Shown here: piece after piece, positions 11,162 to 21,222 of the stretch | Position numbering within the stretch: position 1 is the stretch's first letter | Layout: each line of letters starts with the position of its first letter | From: Gnetum montanum | Lineage: Eukaryota > Streptophyta > Gnetopsida > Gnetales > Gnetaceae | Length of the DNA stretch: 64,000 bases | Direction of reading: 5' to 3' | Assembly: GCA_015680685.1 (NCBI GenBank) | Contig: MNCI01018028.1 | Span: 131,764 to 195,763, forward strand | Translations under genes and position numbers: made by a program | Notes under the pieces: generated by a model | Seen by the model: the letters and a program-made list of their open reading frames with translations, nothing else | Told to the model about the DNA's origin: nothing | Databases searched by the model: none

Positions 11162-11663
11162 ATCATGTGGGCACATTATTTGAATGCCATCCATGGCAAG
11201 GTTACCCTTGCCAAGGACATTAAGNGGTCATGTAAGCCTAGACCACCTCCCATAGGTTAACACGCATTAGGATGTTGCTCTCGTTGATATCGGTTCATGT
11301 GGATGGATTCTGCAAAAATTTGATGATTGTCACCTCCCTAGAAGTACTAAAGACTTGAGGAGATGGGGAATTAGCCACTGTCAGAAAGCTTTCAAATAGT
11401 TTAAAGATACTCTCTACTTAAATCCCCTTCATAAATAGCTCCAACTTGCATAGTTCAATTGACTCCTCCTTCAACCACTTAAGAAAGGCTTCACATTTAG
11501 CCTTATGTCTCTTTTTGTGGTCTTTTTATGCCTAACCCCACTCAAGAAGCTAGGCATAGTAATCCCTCCACTCTCTAGCCTTACAAGCTAGTAAGTCCAT
11601 CTTAATGTCCTTGGCAAGGGTAACCTTGCCATGGATGGCATTCAAATAATGTGCCCACATGAT
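11162..11663. repeat. 63-base perfect inverted repeat flanked by Ns
   Basis: Bases 11162-11224 are the exact reverse complement of 11601-11663. Single Ns sit at 11160 and 11225, right at the two ends of the left arm. The right arm lies inside a readable protein frame on the minus strand, while the left arm interrupts sequence. The combination of exact identity and bordering Ns points to a gap-filling artefact at the left arm rather than a biological hairpin. Confidence 0.75.
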
Positions 11664-12240
11664 CTCCTTGGCTTGCAAGGACTCCTTGTTACCACTTTGA
11701 CTTCCACAAAGTTCTTATGGTCTTGGAGATCCTTAATCACCTAATCTTTCCTCTTAGTCTCCTTCTCCAACATGCATAACTCATTTCCATAGAAACTCAT
11801 TAGAACATTGGCATTTCCATGAAGTTTTAGCATATGAAAGTGCATAATTAGTGGCACTTTCATTTAACTACCATGGAACATTTTCCACTTTAGGTAGTAG
11901 GCTAGGCAAGGCATTAATGTCCATGGCATGGTTGGAATCCCATTGAACCTTAGACACTACAAACAAGATAATAGCATAGTATGCAATAAACATAATATAC
12001 AAGAATAAAAAAAAATATCTAAAGCATTAAAATCAAAAAACCATAAAAGAACATAAATGCATAAACAAAGAAAATAAATGAAGGAAACCAACATAGGGAA
12101 CAAGCTATTGCAATTGATTAATCATGTCTTTGGCCATCCCGTGCATGAACTCTGTCTTATCTCATACCTCTACCCAAGGTTTCATGTGAAACATAGGTGT
12201 AGATGCCTTTGGTTGAGGTCCAGGAACTGCAACAAATATA
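11230..12240 (-). pseudogene. Decayed coiled-coil ORF, possible extra ORF of a Tat/Ogre-like element
   Basis: On the minus strand the frame near 12240 reads PGPQPKASTPMFHMKPWVEV. After shifts come LCMLEKETKRKD, VIKDLQDHKNF, LQAKEIMWAHYLNAIHGKV and LACKAREWRDYY, then a Lys/Glu-rich stretch to about 11230. The heptad-like, charged composition indicates a long coiled coil. Ogre-type Tat elements carry an additional ORF between the 5' LTR and gag, and LTR-like block B lies just upstream on this strand, so this is a reasonable but unproven reading. Many stops and shifts are present. The 10626-11159 stretch downstream holds nothing else recognisable. Confidence 0.35.
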
Positions 12241-12599
12241 ACCATAGTTTTTTTACAACCAAAAACCTTGATCATTAGAATAAAACCAAGGATCCTCAGT
12301 GTAGCAGTTCCCCAATTCTGAATCTGCAGGGCCTCCATGAGAGAAATGGGATTTGAGGCACCTTGGCTGGTTTTACAGATCAACCAAGGACTTATGAGAT
12401 GTGAAATATGGGAATATAAATAGAAAATAAAATTTATTTTTGAACACAAAACTTAAAACTTTATTAAGATACTAAAGAATAAGTTAGAGAAATGTGTACG
12501 AATGGTGCCTTGATGAGCAAAAAATAGGGTTTACTTATGCAAGAGTTTAAAGCCTATTGAAGTTAATGTGATTTACTCCATAATTTGGGTGCCAAGCCA

Positions 12600-13784
12600 C
12601 TCCTAATACTACTGAACCTTCCTTCACTGCTGCAACCTTAGGTCTGCAAGTTGGATCACTCAAGGCTATAATGCTTTTATGTTGGGGTTTAAGAGAATGC
12701 AAGTATGGAAGCTTGCAAGAGCTCTTGAGTGCTTGAAGATGACCCAAGTGTGGAATTGTGAAAATGGCTAAACTTTGCTTAGAATTTTGTTAACAATAAG
12801 TGCTAAACTTTCTAAAAATTCTAGAACCTCTAAATAGTGTTGGAGGCTAATTTTTATAGGATCTTTGTGCCATGAATGAGGTTACAAATTGGCTATGCTT
12901 TAGCTACAAATTTGGTTGTGAAATGGCTAAAAATTTGATGTAAATTTGCTGCATATTGGTTGTCAAATTTAGGTGAGATGGATGCCCAAATTTGGAGGGG
13001 TTACTATACATAGTAAGTGCTTCCCCCATGGCCATTCCATTTACTATAAATAGTAACTAGGGCACACCTTTGATGTTGGAGATGAATCTATAATGTTGAG
13101 CTCTCCACCATGCTTGTTGAAGTGGTTGGTCAATGTTGAAGTGCACGAAGTGATGAATTTTTATTTTTGTGGCTTCCATGCTAGGGGATTGAATTCTCCA
13201 CATTGGGGATGAAGACTCCACACTAGGGGGAAACTTCTACACTAAAGGGAAAAAGTTTTCAGGCTTGGGAAAAAACTTTAAGGGGGAAGTTTCCAGGCTG
13301 GGAGGAATGTTTCCAGTCTATGCATGTGGTCTTCACATTGAAGGAGGAAAGCCTCCAAAACCCTCTCCCTTCCATGCTAGGGGTAGGTGAGATCTACCCT
13401 CCTACATGTATTTTTAGCATAGAAAAATATATACCTCCCATAAAACCCATCAAATTGCCTTTTTGGCATTCCAAAAGAGATTTTTGAGCCCCCAAGCCCA
13501 ACTATAGACACTAGATGACTTTTTTCACTTGGGGAATGAGGCTTTGACCACTTATGATTCATTTTCTGAGCTCCAAAAATTATAAAGCATGTGAAATTAC
13601 CCATTGTGGGTTACAATTTTTATGTTTACAATGAAGTTTTACCTCATATTTCATGGGGTGAAAGCTACATGATAAAGATTGGTTATAACATGCAAATTTT
13701 TATGGTGTTTCAATGGGCCTTCTTTGTTGGTGTATGGAGGATTAACCTGAGAGGCACTAACAAAGAACACAAAACATCACTACA
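12600..13784 (-). repeat. LTR-like block B (Tat-type Ty3), minus orientation
   Basis: Read on the minus strand it begins at 13784 with TGTAGTGATGTTTTG and parallels block A (7165-8170), with shared words in the same order. It ends near a GGAGTGGCTTGGCACC segment around 12600, where a primer-binding site might start, but no tRNA match is convincing. A minisatellite block and an integrase C-terminus lie immediately upstream on the minus strand, as expected for a 3' LTR. The coiled-coil ORF lies downstream, as expected for a 5' LTR. It may be a shared or rearranged LTR. Confidence 0.5.
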
Positions 13785-13804
13785 TATTATAACACTACAA
13801 TGCA

Positions 13805-13940
13805 TATAGGCCTTATGATAATTAGGTTATCCATGTCACCAATGATGCTAGTTTAAGGCTGTGGTGGGCCATGGTACTAGTTTAAGGACTTTACAAGCCA
13901 TGTTGCTAGTTTGAGGTTGTAGTAGAATGTTGAAAGTAGT
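13805..13940 (-). repeat. GGCCTAAAACTAG minisatellite, block 4 (reversed)
   Basis: Units such as GCTAGTTTAAGGCTGTGG and ACTAGTTTAAGGAC are the reverse complement of the plus-strand minisatellite. An extra unit lies at 14278-14310. The block sits between the integrase C-terminus and LTR-like block B, again at the 3' side of pol. Confidence 0.6.
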
Positions 13941-13962
13941 TTTACTTGTTGATGATCATCGG

Positions 13963-14250
13963 CTACATGTAGTATGGATTTAGATAGGAATGATTGATTA
14001 GATTGGCCAGTTGATTTCCATTCATGTCAGCTATTCTGAATGCTTCATTCCCATAGGCTTTGGTGACAAGGAAGGGTCCTTCCCAACTAACTAAGAATTT
14101 GTCTACATGCTCACCGAAGGCTTTGAGGACTAGGCCCTCCTCCTTGATCTTACACATGATCAAGTCATGGTGATGTTGTTGCTTTTGCCTCTCTTGATAG
14201 TGTTCAATGTGAGAACGTGCTTACATAAGCTACTCCTCCACCAAATCTAG
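13963..14250 (-). pseudogene. Ty3 integrase C-terminal domain remnant (Tat-like)
   Basis: The minus-strand frame reads ARSHIEHYQERQKQQHHHDL, then EEGLVLKAF, WEGPFLVTKAYGNEAFRIAD and NHSYLNPYYM. This is the end of a Ty3 integrase: the HY-x-x-R helix, the G-D/L-LVLK strand, the GPY/F motif (here WEGPF) and the closing N-x-x-x-L-x-x-YY. Two stops occur in the first 30 codons. The catalytic core and RT that should precede it are absent. Minisatellite block 4 and LTR-like block B follow on the same strand. Confidence 0.7.
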
Positions 14251-14555
14251 GGATTTTTACGGCCTCAATTAGCCATAAAATTGCCAGTTTAAGGTTGTAG
14301 CGGATCATAGACTATGCATGGGACATGGGTTGAAGTAAAGCTTAAGAAGTTTAAAATGTGGAACTAAGCTGAATGTTTATTGGGAAATCAAAAAAATGCA
14401 AAAAATTTTCTAAGTGTAGGAAGCTAGAAAACTTGTAAAATCTTTCTAACTTTGGGTGCTATGCTTGTCCCACATTACACACGTGACACAAAATGTCCTG
14501 CGTTATGCATGGAACATGGAACGTCTAGAGAGGGTGATGTGTCCTTTGACCCTAA

Positions 14556-14572
14556 AGGGTATAAATAGAGGT
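14556..14572 (+). promoter_or_regulatory. Possible TATA box
   Basis: GGGTATAAATAGAGG at this site follows a GC-richer stretch with ACACGTGACA (a G-box-like core) near 14478. This layout is typical of a plant promoter or LTR U3 region. No convincing gene starts downstream. Confidence 0.3.
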
Positions 14573-15004
14573 TTTACCATGGTAAACTTGTCATTTTCAC
14601 TTTATAGCTAATAGTCATTCGAGCATAGTGCAGTCAAGGTAGAGCATAGTAGCCATAAAAGGAAGCTAGAGTGTGATGAAGAAGCTAGAGCGTAGCAATC
14701 AAAGATGGAACATTGAAATGAACACAAAAATCCTAGCCTCACCAACGTTGATGAAGGTGAGCATACTCTGAGGCACCTTCCTAGGGCATGCATTGCGGAT
14801 TGCTAGGAGATGCCATTGGCTAGGTAAGCTATCATGATCTACCCTTATGATTTTGTTCTCCTTGCTTTCCTACACATTTTGGGTGTTTGGGTTTTAAGGG
14901 CCGCCTACCGTGGGTATGGACCATCACCATCACCACGGCCACTCTATGTCGCAACCATGGGAGGAAATGCACATAATCTAATTTTTGTTTTGCTCTTTTT
15001 TTTT

Positions 15005-15415
15005 TGTGTCAAGGGTTTTGGATGTCCTGTGCCACGACATGGGACAAGGGTTTTTGGGTGTTTTGTGCCATAGTGCAGAATAGGGGTTTCTAGGCATTCC
15101 ATGCCATAACACAGAATAGGGTTTTCACAGTGTATTATGCAATAACAAAAAATAGGGGTTGCTGTGGCATTCTACAAACATAGCATAGAATGGGGTTTTT
15201 CGTGGCATGTATCATGAGCATAACATGATACAAGGGTTTGAGAATTCTATGTCGTAAAGCAAAACATCGGTTTTTTGTGTATTCTATGCCATAGCATGGA
15301 ATGGGGTTTCATTGACATCCCATGCCGTAGTGAAAAACAAGGGTTTTTTGGGTGTCCCATGTCATAGCATGGAACAAGGAATTTTTTGGGCATCCCACAT
15401 TGCAGTGTAGAATAC
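15005..15415 (+). repeat. Degenerate ~46-50 base minisatellite, about 8-9 units
   Basis: Each unit contains a variant of GGGTTTTTNGGNNTNCCATGCCATAGCATGGAACAAG. Clear starts are seen near 15012, 15055, 15100, 15148, 15195, 15265, 15300 and 15342. Inside each unit CATGCCATAGCATGG is nearly self-complementary, so units can form small hairpins. A single related unit lies upstream near 14495. There is no open frame. Confidence 0.6.
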
Positions 15416-15479
15416 GACTTAGCCAAGGTGGCTCAAGGCCATGTCCATCACACTAGGGTGTTACAGAAAGCATGACAAG

Positions 15480-15660
15480 AAGTTAGAAAAATTTGAAACT
15501 GCTACACTCAATACTTAGAAAATTTTTAAAGCTTTGTTATTATTACACTCTACAAGTAGCATAGTCAACACTTGGAAAAATTTGAAAAATTTTGGCTAGA
15601 TGTTACGCTCTATGGGGAGCATCACTAACACTTGCAAAATCAAGAGAGTTGGGAGCTTCA
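15480..15660 (+). repeat. ~70-base tandem repeat, about 2.5 units
   Basis: Units contain ACACTTGGAAAAATTTGAAA, then a TTACACTCTA segment and AGCATAGTCAACACTT. A diverged unit appears at 14395-14450. This and the preceding minisatellite lie between the gag start and integrase remnants of the minus-strand Tat-like material. Confidence 0.45.
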
Positions 15661-15689
15661 CTAACATAGTGTTCAATGTGAGCAAGTGC

Positions 15690-15865
15690 TTACAGAGTTG
15701 GGAGAGTCAAGGATGGGACTATAGGACTTATGGGGTCATCCTAGTAGAAGTCCATCACTTTGATGGTTTCAAAGGAGGTAGCTTTGAGTTGGTTGATCTC
15801 CTCCATCAAACTTTGGATCAGTCGGAATGCCTGATCCAAGCTTGGGGATGTGCTAGCTAGTTGCA
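15690..15865 (-). pseudogene. Ty3 gag N-terminal remnant
   Basis: The minus-strand frame reads SLDQAFRLIQSLMEEINQLK, then ATSFETIKVMDFY and, after one stop, DDPISPIVPSLT. A short serine/proline start followed by an amphipathic helix is usual at the N-terminus of Ty3 gag. Only about 55 codons are readable. A 30-base stretch at 15670 also matches 14201 (GTGTTCAATGTGAG), tying this piece to the integrase remnant on the same strand. Confidence 0.4.
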
Positions 15866-15938
15866 TTGGCTGGGCTTGTGTTGGTTACATAGCATAGGGT
15901 CAGATTGTTAGTTGCGGAGTTTGCTAGTTTGCATGAGT

Positions 15939-16290
15939 TAGGAACCTAAAATTTTTTATGAGATCTCATGCATCAAGGAAAAGAACAAGAAGACTGAGAG
16001 AAATATTGTAGAAATTGTAAAATAGAAAAACTATTAAATAGAAAGTAATAGAAAGCTCAAAGAATTACACAACATATGTTGTTACATAAAACAGTTTTGG
16101 GGATTTGCATCCCTCATCAGTGTGTTTAGGAAATGCATCCAGGCAACCAAAGCTGCAAAGGCAAGGAAATAAGCATGCCAGTACATGTATAAATAGGGTC
16201 TCAACTTCTAAAATTAGAAAAACTACCACCCTAATAATTAGAGTAGGCCCCACTCATCATAGGTGAGATGGGGATGGGACGTTGTACTAA
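15939..16290 (+). repeat. Left LTR of small element
   Basis: It aligns along its whole length with 16811-17160 with mostly single-base changes. The TATA box is near 16188. Confidence 0.6.
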
Positions 16291-16810
16291 CAACAATATT
16301 ATAGAACAATATTTCAAGAGCGAACATGAAACATTTAACAAATTAGATCTTTTGGCAGAGATGAAGGGTGTATAGGGTTTAGGGGAACCCTCATGTTTAA
16401 ATTGTGGACATGAGGGGTTGGACAGCAAAGAATGTCATGCATGCAAGTGTCTAGCTAGAAACAGCAATGAACAAAATTCTTCAACAACAATGAAGAGATG
16501 AGCTACAATGATGCTGGAGAAGAAATAGCCAAAGGTTGTGATGAAACTGAAGAAAGCACATTTAGAAGAAACCACAACCAAGAAGACCAACGTAAGTAGA
16601 GCGATGGTCAAGACATGGATTAAATAGTAGAAGCATGTCATGATCCGCATAAACCTACAACGTAATCCACACTCAAGGAGAACTTGCAAAAGGATTAATA
16701 CCTAACCAAAATAGAAAAAAGATCCAAAAATGGTTAGAATCCAGAAAATAGCGAAAGACACTGTCAAGTAAGGCTCAAAAATTCCAAGGCAATGAGATAG
16801 AAAGAAAGTT

Positions 16811-17160
16811 TTAGGAACTTAAAATTTTTGATGAGATCTTGTGCATCAAGGAAAATAATGGGAAGGCTAAGAGAAATACTGTAGAAACTGTAAAATAGAA
16901 AAACTATTAAACAGAAAGTAATAGAAAGCTCAAAGCATTGCACAACGTATGTGGTTACACAAAAATTTTTTGGGGAGTTGCACCCCTCATTAGTGTGTTT
17001 AGGCAATGTGGCTAGGTAGCCGAAGCTGCAAAGGAAAGGGAATGAGCATGCTAGTACATGTATAAATAGGGTCCCAGCTTCTAAAATTAGAAAAATTGCC
17101 ATTATAATAATTAGAGTGGGCCCCACTCATCATAGGCGAGATGGGGGTGGAACATTGTAT
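16811..17160 (+). repeat. Right LTR of small element
   Basis: This is the second copy of the 15939-16290 repeat. The TATA box is near 17058, and the end is GTATTGACA. Confidence 0.6.
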
Positions 17161-17203
17161 TGACAAAAATATTACATCAAATTCAATTTGGTCTTCTTTT
17201 TAG

Positions 17204-18437
17204 AAACTTGCAAAATCAGAGGATGTCAGAAAAGTTGGGGTGAATAAGATTAAAGCACATGTTGTGGGTGTGGAAACATGGAAGAAAACTACCAGTGTCA
17301 AGGTGCAACATGATACATTACCATCCAAGGAAAGTTCCACAAATGGATCCTATCAGTATATGCTTCACGGTAATCCTAAAAACAAAGATCCTATTGAAGT
17401 TCCTTGTTTAGTTATGGGGCCTTCTTCAAAATCAGAATTACATACTGTTGTAGGATGTAGCACAAGTTTTTTACACAGAAGGTTGTGTTATGATGAAGTG
17501 CAAAGGGAAAGAATTCAGAAAGTAGATGTGAAGAAGAATCAGTCCAAGCCAGAGGGGGCATGTTCCACCCCTGTGAAATAGATGATACCTCATTCTAATG
17601 CTATTTGCCTTGTTGCTCCAGGAAAAGGTAAATCCAAGAATGACCTTGATGTCTATAGAGTGTCTTCTTCTATGTGCAGGAAGCTTCTCTTTGATGAGGA
17701 TGTCTCAAAAGAGCTTGAATGTGTTTTGGATAACACGAAATATAAGGTTTCCAACTCTAAGAAATCTTTGCAAGAAGAACTGATTATTGTTAGACATGGT
17801 CATCAGCAATAGGAAATGCAAGAGGAAAGTTCCATAGAATTTTCCACTCCTGAAAAATAGATTGTATCTTATGATTCTTATCGTGGTAAAGCATGTCCTT
17901 TGGCCCTAATAAAAGCCAAATCTATGAGTTACTTTGATGGCCAAGTTGGGTCTTCTTGTGTCTACAGAAAGCTTCTCTTTGATGACGTTGTCTCTTCTTC
18001 TAATTCAATAGAAGGTAAATCCATGAGTTGTTTTGATGGTGAAAAACTTTCTAATTCTCTTAGCAGGAAGGTTAGATTTGTTGAGGATCTTGAAGAAGAT
18101 GCTCCACTGACATTCAAAAGCATCAGGAAAGTGCCTCATGAAATAGAAACTTGTTTAAGTGATGGAGGTTATTTATTGTCACATGAAAGAGAATCAAAAG
18201 ATCATGTAGTGGAATGCATTGCAAATTCCTCTACTTTTCACAAGGAAAAAATAGAAACTCAGCTGATGAAGGAAATAGATGGTCTGTGGAGTTCTATTTT
18301 GCTGAACTCTCTAAAGAAGAAAAAGTCTAAAAAATTAGAGCTTCTTTCACTACGGTGATAAGTTGATGTTCTTTATGCTTTGGTGAAAATTTTAAGAAAT
18401 TCTCCATTTGTAGAAAACAAAAATGATGGAGCCTCAG
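17204..18437 (+). pseudogene. Large host-gene exon, single frame with stop codons, unknown product
   Basis: A pyrimidine-rich CTTCTTTTTAG at 17193-17203 looks like a splice acceptor, and CAG followed by GTATGT at 18435 looks like a strong donor. One frame runs between them for about 411 codons. It is broken only by TAG at 17579, 17810 and 17858, TGA at 18356 and TAA at 18359, with no frameshift. The protein is charged and serine-rich and repeats a short motif: RRLCYDE (17477), RKLLFDEDV (17678), RKLLFDDVV (17966) and RKVRFVEDL (18065). The middle units are about 96 codons apart. I do not recognise the family. A diverged copy of its 3' end lies at 35.4-35.56 kb. It is either a pseudogene or a gene whose real splicing skips these parts. 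Confidence 0.5.
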
Positions 18438-18688
18438 GTATGTTTTATAATTGATTTAAAAATGCTCTTTTCATTTGATGCTTCCTTCCCATTTTGACAT
18501 TGAACTCTTAAATATATTTAAAGAAAATAGCTTTCTTTATTGCTTTCAAGTAGTCATTTTTTTTAAAGATAGACCCCTTACCATGTCTACAAACTTGTTT
18601 TTGTTTCATGACTCTATGGTATTTGGTGATGGTGAATGTGTGCTTAAGTGGGTGCATCAAATTAATCCATTGGATCATTGGGACCTTG

Positions 18689-19078
18689 TGTTGGCCATAG
18701 TTATCATGATAAATTTAGGCCATGGTTATCATGCTAAAATTTGGCTGTGGTTACTAAAATAGTGGATGGTTATCATTAGTTATTTAAGGGTCCCTTCACC
18801 AATATAAAAGGGACCTCCCTCACCTCAATTTAGATCCATCACATACATCCCCTTTCCATCCTACTCTTACATTCTTCTTCCATTGTATGAGAGAGAGGCT
18901 TCTTCTTGTTCTCTCCTTGTGATGAAGAGAGAAGGTTGTTGTCCCCATTTTTGATAATAAGATCCTTCGACATTTGTTTGTGGTTTTTCCCACTTTGGGG
19001 TTTTTCCACGTAAAAGATTCATGTCCATTGCTCTTTATTTTCATCTCATTTCATATTTTGCTACTAGATCTGCTAATA
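18689..19078 (+). repeat. 5' LTR of Copia element
   Basis: It is 390 bases long, from TGTTGGCCATAG to CTGCTAATA. A TATA box (TATAAAAGG) lies at 18803. It has about 18 bases (CTCCCTCACCTCAATTT region) that are absent from the right LTR. Confidence 0.88.
18803..18811 (+). promoter_or_regulatory. TATA box of Copia LTR
   Basis: TATAAAAGG is present at the same place in both LTRs (18803 and 22060) and follows a conserved ATTTAAGGG segment. It is the likely core promoter of the element. Confidence 0.6.
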
Positions 19079-19094
19079 GGCATATCAGAGCGAC
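19079..19094 (+). other. Primer-binding site of Copia element (degraded)
   Basis: GGCATATCAGAGC directly follows the 5' LTR. It resembles the TGGTATCAGAGC site that pairs with initiator tRNA-Met in most plant Copia elements, with a small insertion. Confidence 0.55.
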
Positions 19095-19143
19095 ATTCAT
19101 AGTCCATGGAAGTGTTGTAGATCATGCATACGAATTTTACAAA

Positions 19144-19910
19144 ATGGTTGGCAAATACGAAATAGAGAAGTTCAATGGAAGCAACTTCACATTGTGAAAA
19201 ATGAAGATACATGCAATTTTGTGTAAAGATAATTGCCTGGAAGCTATTAGAGAAAGGCCGCAAGAGGCCACAGATGATAGCAAGTGGAAAGAAATGGATG
19301 GTAATGCTATTGCCAATTTACACTTGGCACTAGTAGATGGGGTTCTTTGAAGTATTACAGAAAAAAAGACGATGAAGGAAATATGGGACACTCTGACAAA
19401 GTTGTACGAGGCTGAATCACTCCACAATAAAATCTTTGTAAAGAGAAGACTTTACACTCTTCGTATGGCAGAAACCTCATTGGTAATTGACCATATCAAC
19501 ACCCTAAATACTTTATTTGCTCAACTCACATAGTTGGGTTATAAAGTAGATGTAGGTGAACATGCAAAAATTCTACTTCAAAGTCTACCTAATTCATATG
19601 ATCAACTCATCAACAACTTGACCAATAATGTCCTTATGGATGTTCTTGTCTTCAACGAGGTTGTAGTTGCAGTTCTTGAAGAAGAAAGTCAATGCAAGAA
19701 TAAGGAAGATAGGTTGGCAAACAAGGTGGAGGCTTTAACAATGATGAGAGGGAGATCCATGGAACATGATTCTAATGAGAACCAAATTCATCGTAGATCC
19801 AAGTCAAGAAGGAAAAAGAAAAACATTACTTACTACAACTGTGGAAAGAGATGACACCTGAAGGAGTGTTGGAACAAGAAGAGTAATGAAAAGAATCCTT
19901 AAGGGAATGT
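19144..19910 (+). pseudogene. Copia gag with zinc knuckle
   Basis: The ATG at 19144 opens MVGKYEIEKFNGSNF, the usual start of Copia gag, where F-x-G-x-N/D-F/Y begins the UBN2-type capsid domain. The same frame continues through KEIWDTLTKLYEAESL and ILLQSLPNSYDQLINNLTNN, both standard capsid landmarks. A CCHC knuckle follows as YYNCGKR, stop, HLKECW: one knuckle cysteine codon and a stop reflect decay. At least four in-frame stops occur but no frameshift, and the frame stays the same into protease. Confidence 0.85.
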
Positions 19911-19983
19911 GGAAAGTACCTCATATGACGATGATGTTCTATACAATGAGGCAACTATTGCTAAAGGTAGACAAAAGCTCACT

Positions 19984-20367
19984 GATGCTTAGATCTTGGA
20001 TTCAGGAGCAACATGGCACATGACCTCTTGGAAAGAATGGTTTTATCACTACAAACCGATCTCAAAAGGATCTGTATACATGGGAAATGATCATGCTTTG
20101 AAAATTTCTAGTAGTGGTACTATCAAGATAAGGATGTATGATGGCACTATTCACACCATACAAGAGGTATGACATGTGGAGGGTCTGAAGAAAAATCTAC
20201 TATCTTTAGGACAACTAGATGATGTTGGGTGCAAAACTCATATAGAGAATGGGATCTTGAAGATTACCAAAGGTGTGCTTGTGGTAATGAAGGTAGAAAA
20301 GGTTGCTTCAAATTTGTACATGCTTTTGGAGAACACACACCAAGTGGGAGATTATTCTATTGCATAA
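19984..20367 (+). pseudogene. Copia aspartic protease and pre-integrase segment
   Basis: In the same frame as gag, ILDSGATWHMTS contains the DSGA active site and W-H-M of plant Copia protease. VEGLKKNLLSLGQLDDVGC follows, then a segment ending YMLLENTH. The codon before ILDSG is TAG where tryptophan is usual. A second TAG precedes HVEGL. The GAG-pre-integrase part after 20367 is scrambled and contains a frameshift before 20442. Confidence 0.85.
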
Positions 20368-20414
20368 ACTAGTTTGGAAAAAGAATCAACAATGTTGTGA
20401 CATCGAAAGCTTGG

Positions 20415-21222
20415 TTGAAAATTCTTTCTAAATAGAGACTAATGCCTCAGCTCAATTTGATATGTTTACCATTTTGTGAGCATTGTGTTACTAGAAAGAA
20501 ACATAGATTAAAGTTTAGCACATCAACAGCTAAGAGTAGAGGCATCTTGGACTTGATGCACTCTGATGTTTGGCAAGCACCTATCACTTCCCTAGGAGGA
20601 ACAAGATACTTTGTATCTTTCATTGATGATTACTCCAGAAGATGTTGGGTGTATCGAATCAAAAGAAAAGCATATGTCTTTTCAGTCTTCAAAGTTTTTA
20701 AAGCATGGGTAGAACTTGAGTCTAAATAAAAAATCAAGTGTCTAAGGAAGGATAATGGAGGAGAATATACAAGTGATGAATTTGATGCATTTTGTCAATA
20801 AGAAGGAATTAAGAGGCAGTTCGTAGTGGCACACACTCCTCAACAAAATGGAGTGGTAGAAAAAATGAACAAAACCTTGTTGAAAAAAACAAGATCAATG
20901 TTGAGGGCTACATGTCTAACCAAGTCATTTTGGGCAGAAGTAGTCAATATCGCCTACTATTTAATCAATTAGACTCCATCAACTACAATTGATTCAAAAT
21001 CACAAGTGAAAATGTGGACTAGTAAGCTAGTGATTTATTCTCATCTCCATACATTTGGAAGTTTTGTGTATGTGATGTACAATGACAAGAAAGATTGAAG
21101 TTGAACCCAAAGTCTAGGAAATGTATCTTCTTAGGGTATGATGATGGAGATAAGGGGTATCTCCTATGGGATCCCACTATCCACAAGGTTGTCATCATTA
21201 GAGATGTGATATTTATAGAAGC
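20415..21222 (+). pseudogene. Copia integrase
   Basis: From 20442 the frame shows a partial zinc-binding end (CEHCVTRKKHRLKF), then LMHSDVWQAP with the first catalytic Asp and FIDDYSRRCWVY. LRKDNGGEY follows with the second Asp, and PQQNGVVEKMNKTL with the catalytic Glu, so the D,D,E triad is retained. Stops occur at 20727, near 20801 and near 20970. A shift near 21090 leads into KLNPKSRKCIFLGYDDGDKG and RDVIFIEA, the integrase C-terminal end. The function was DNA integration in the element life cycle. Confidence 0.88.

Larger units (their letters stand above)
15939..17160 (+). mobile_element. Small LTR element with ~350-base LTRs
   Basis: Two direct repeats (about 15939-16290 and 16811-17160) enclose about 520 bases. 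They start TTAGGAACCTAAAA / TTAGGAACTTAAAA and end GTACTAACA / GTATTGACA, consistent with worn TG...CA ends. Each has a plus-strand TATA box, TGTATAAATAGGG. The internal part carries no recognisable domain, so the element is non-autonomous and of about the size of a short SMART/TRIM-like element or an internally deleted Copia. Target duplications could not be placed. It lies immediately upstream of the exon at 17204, within its presumed intron. Confidence 0.6.
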
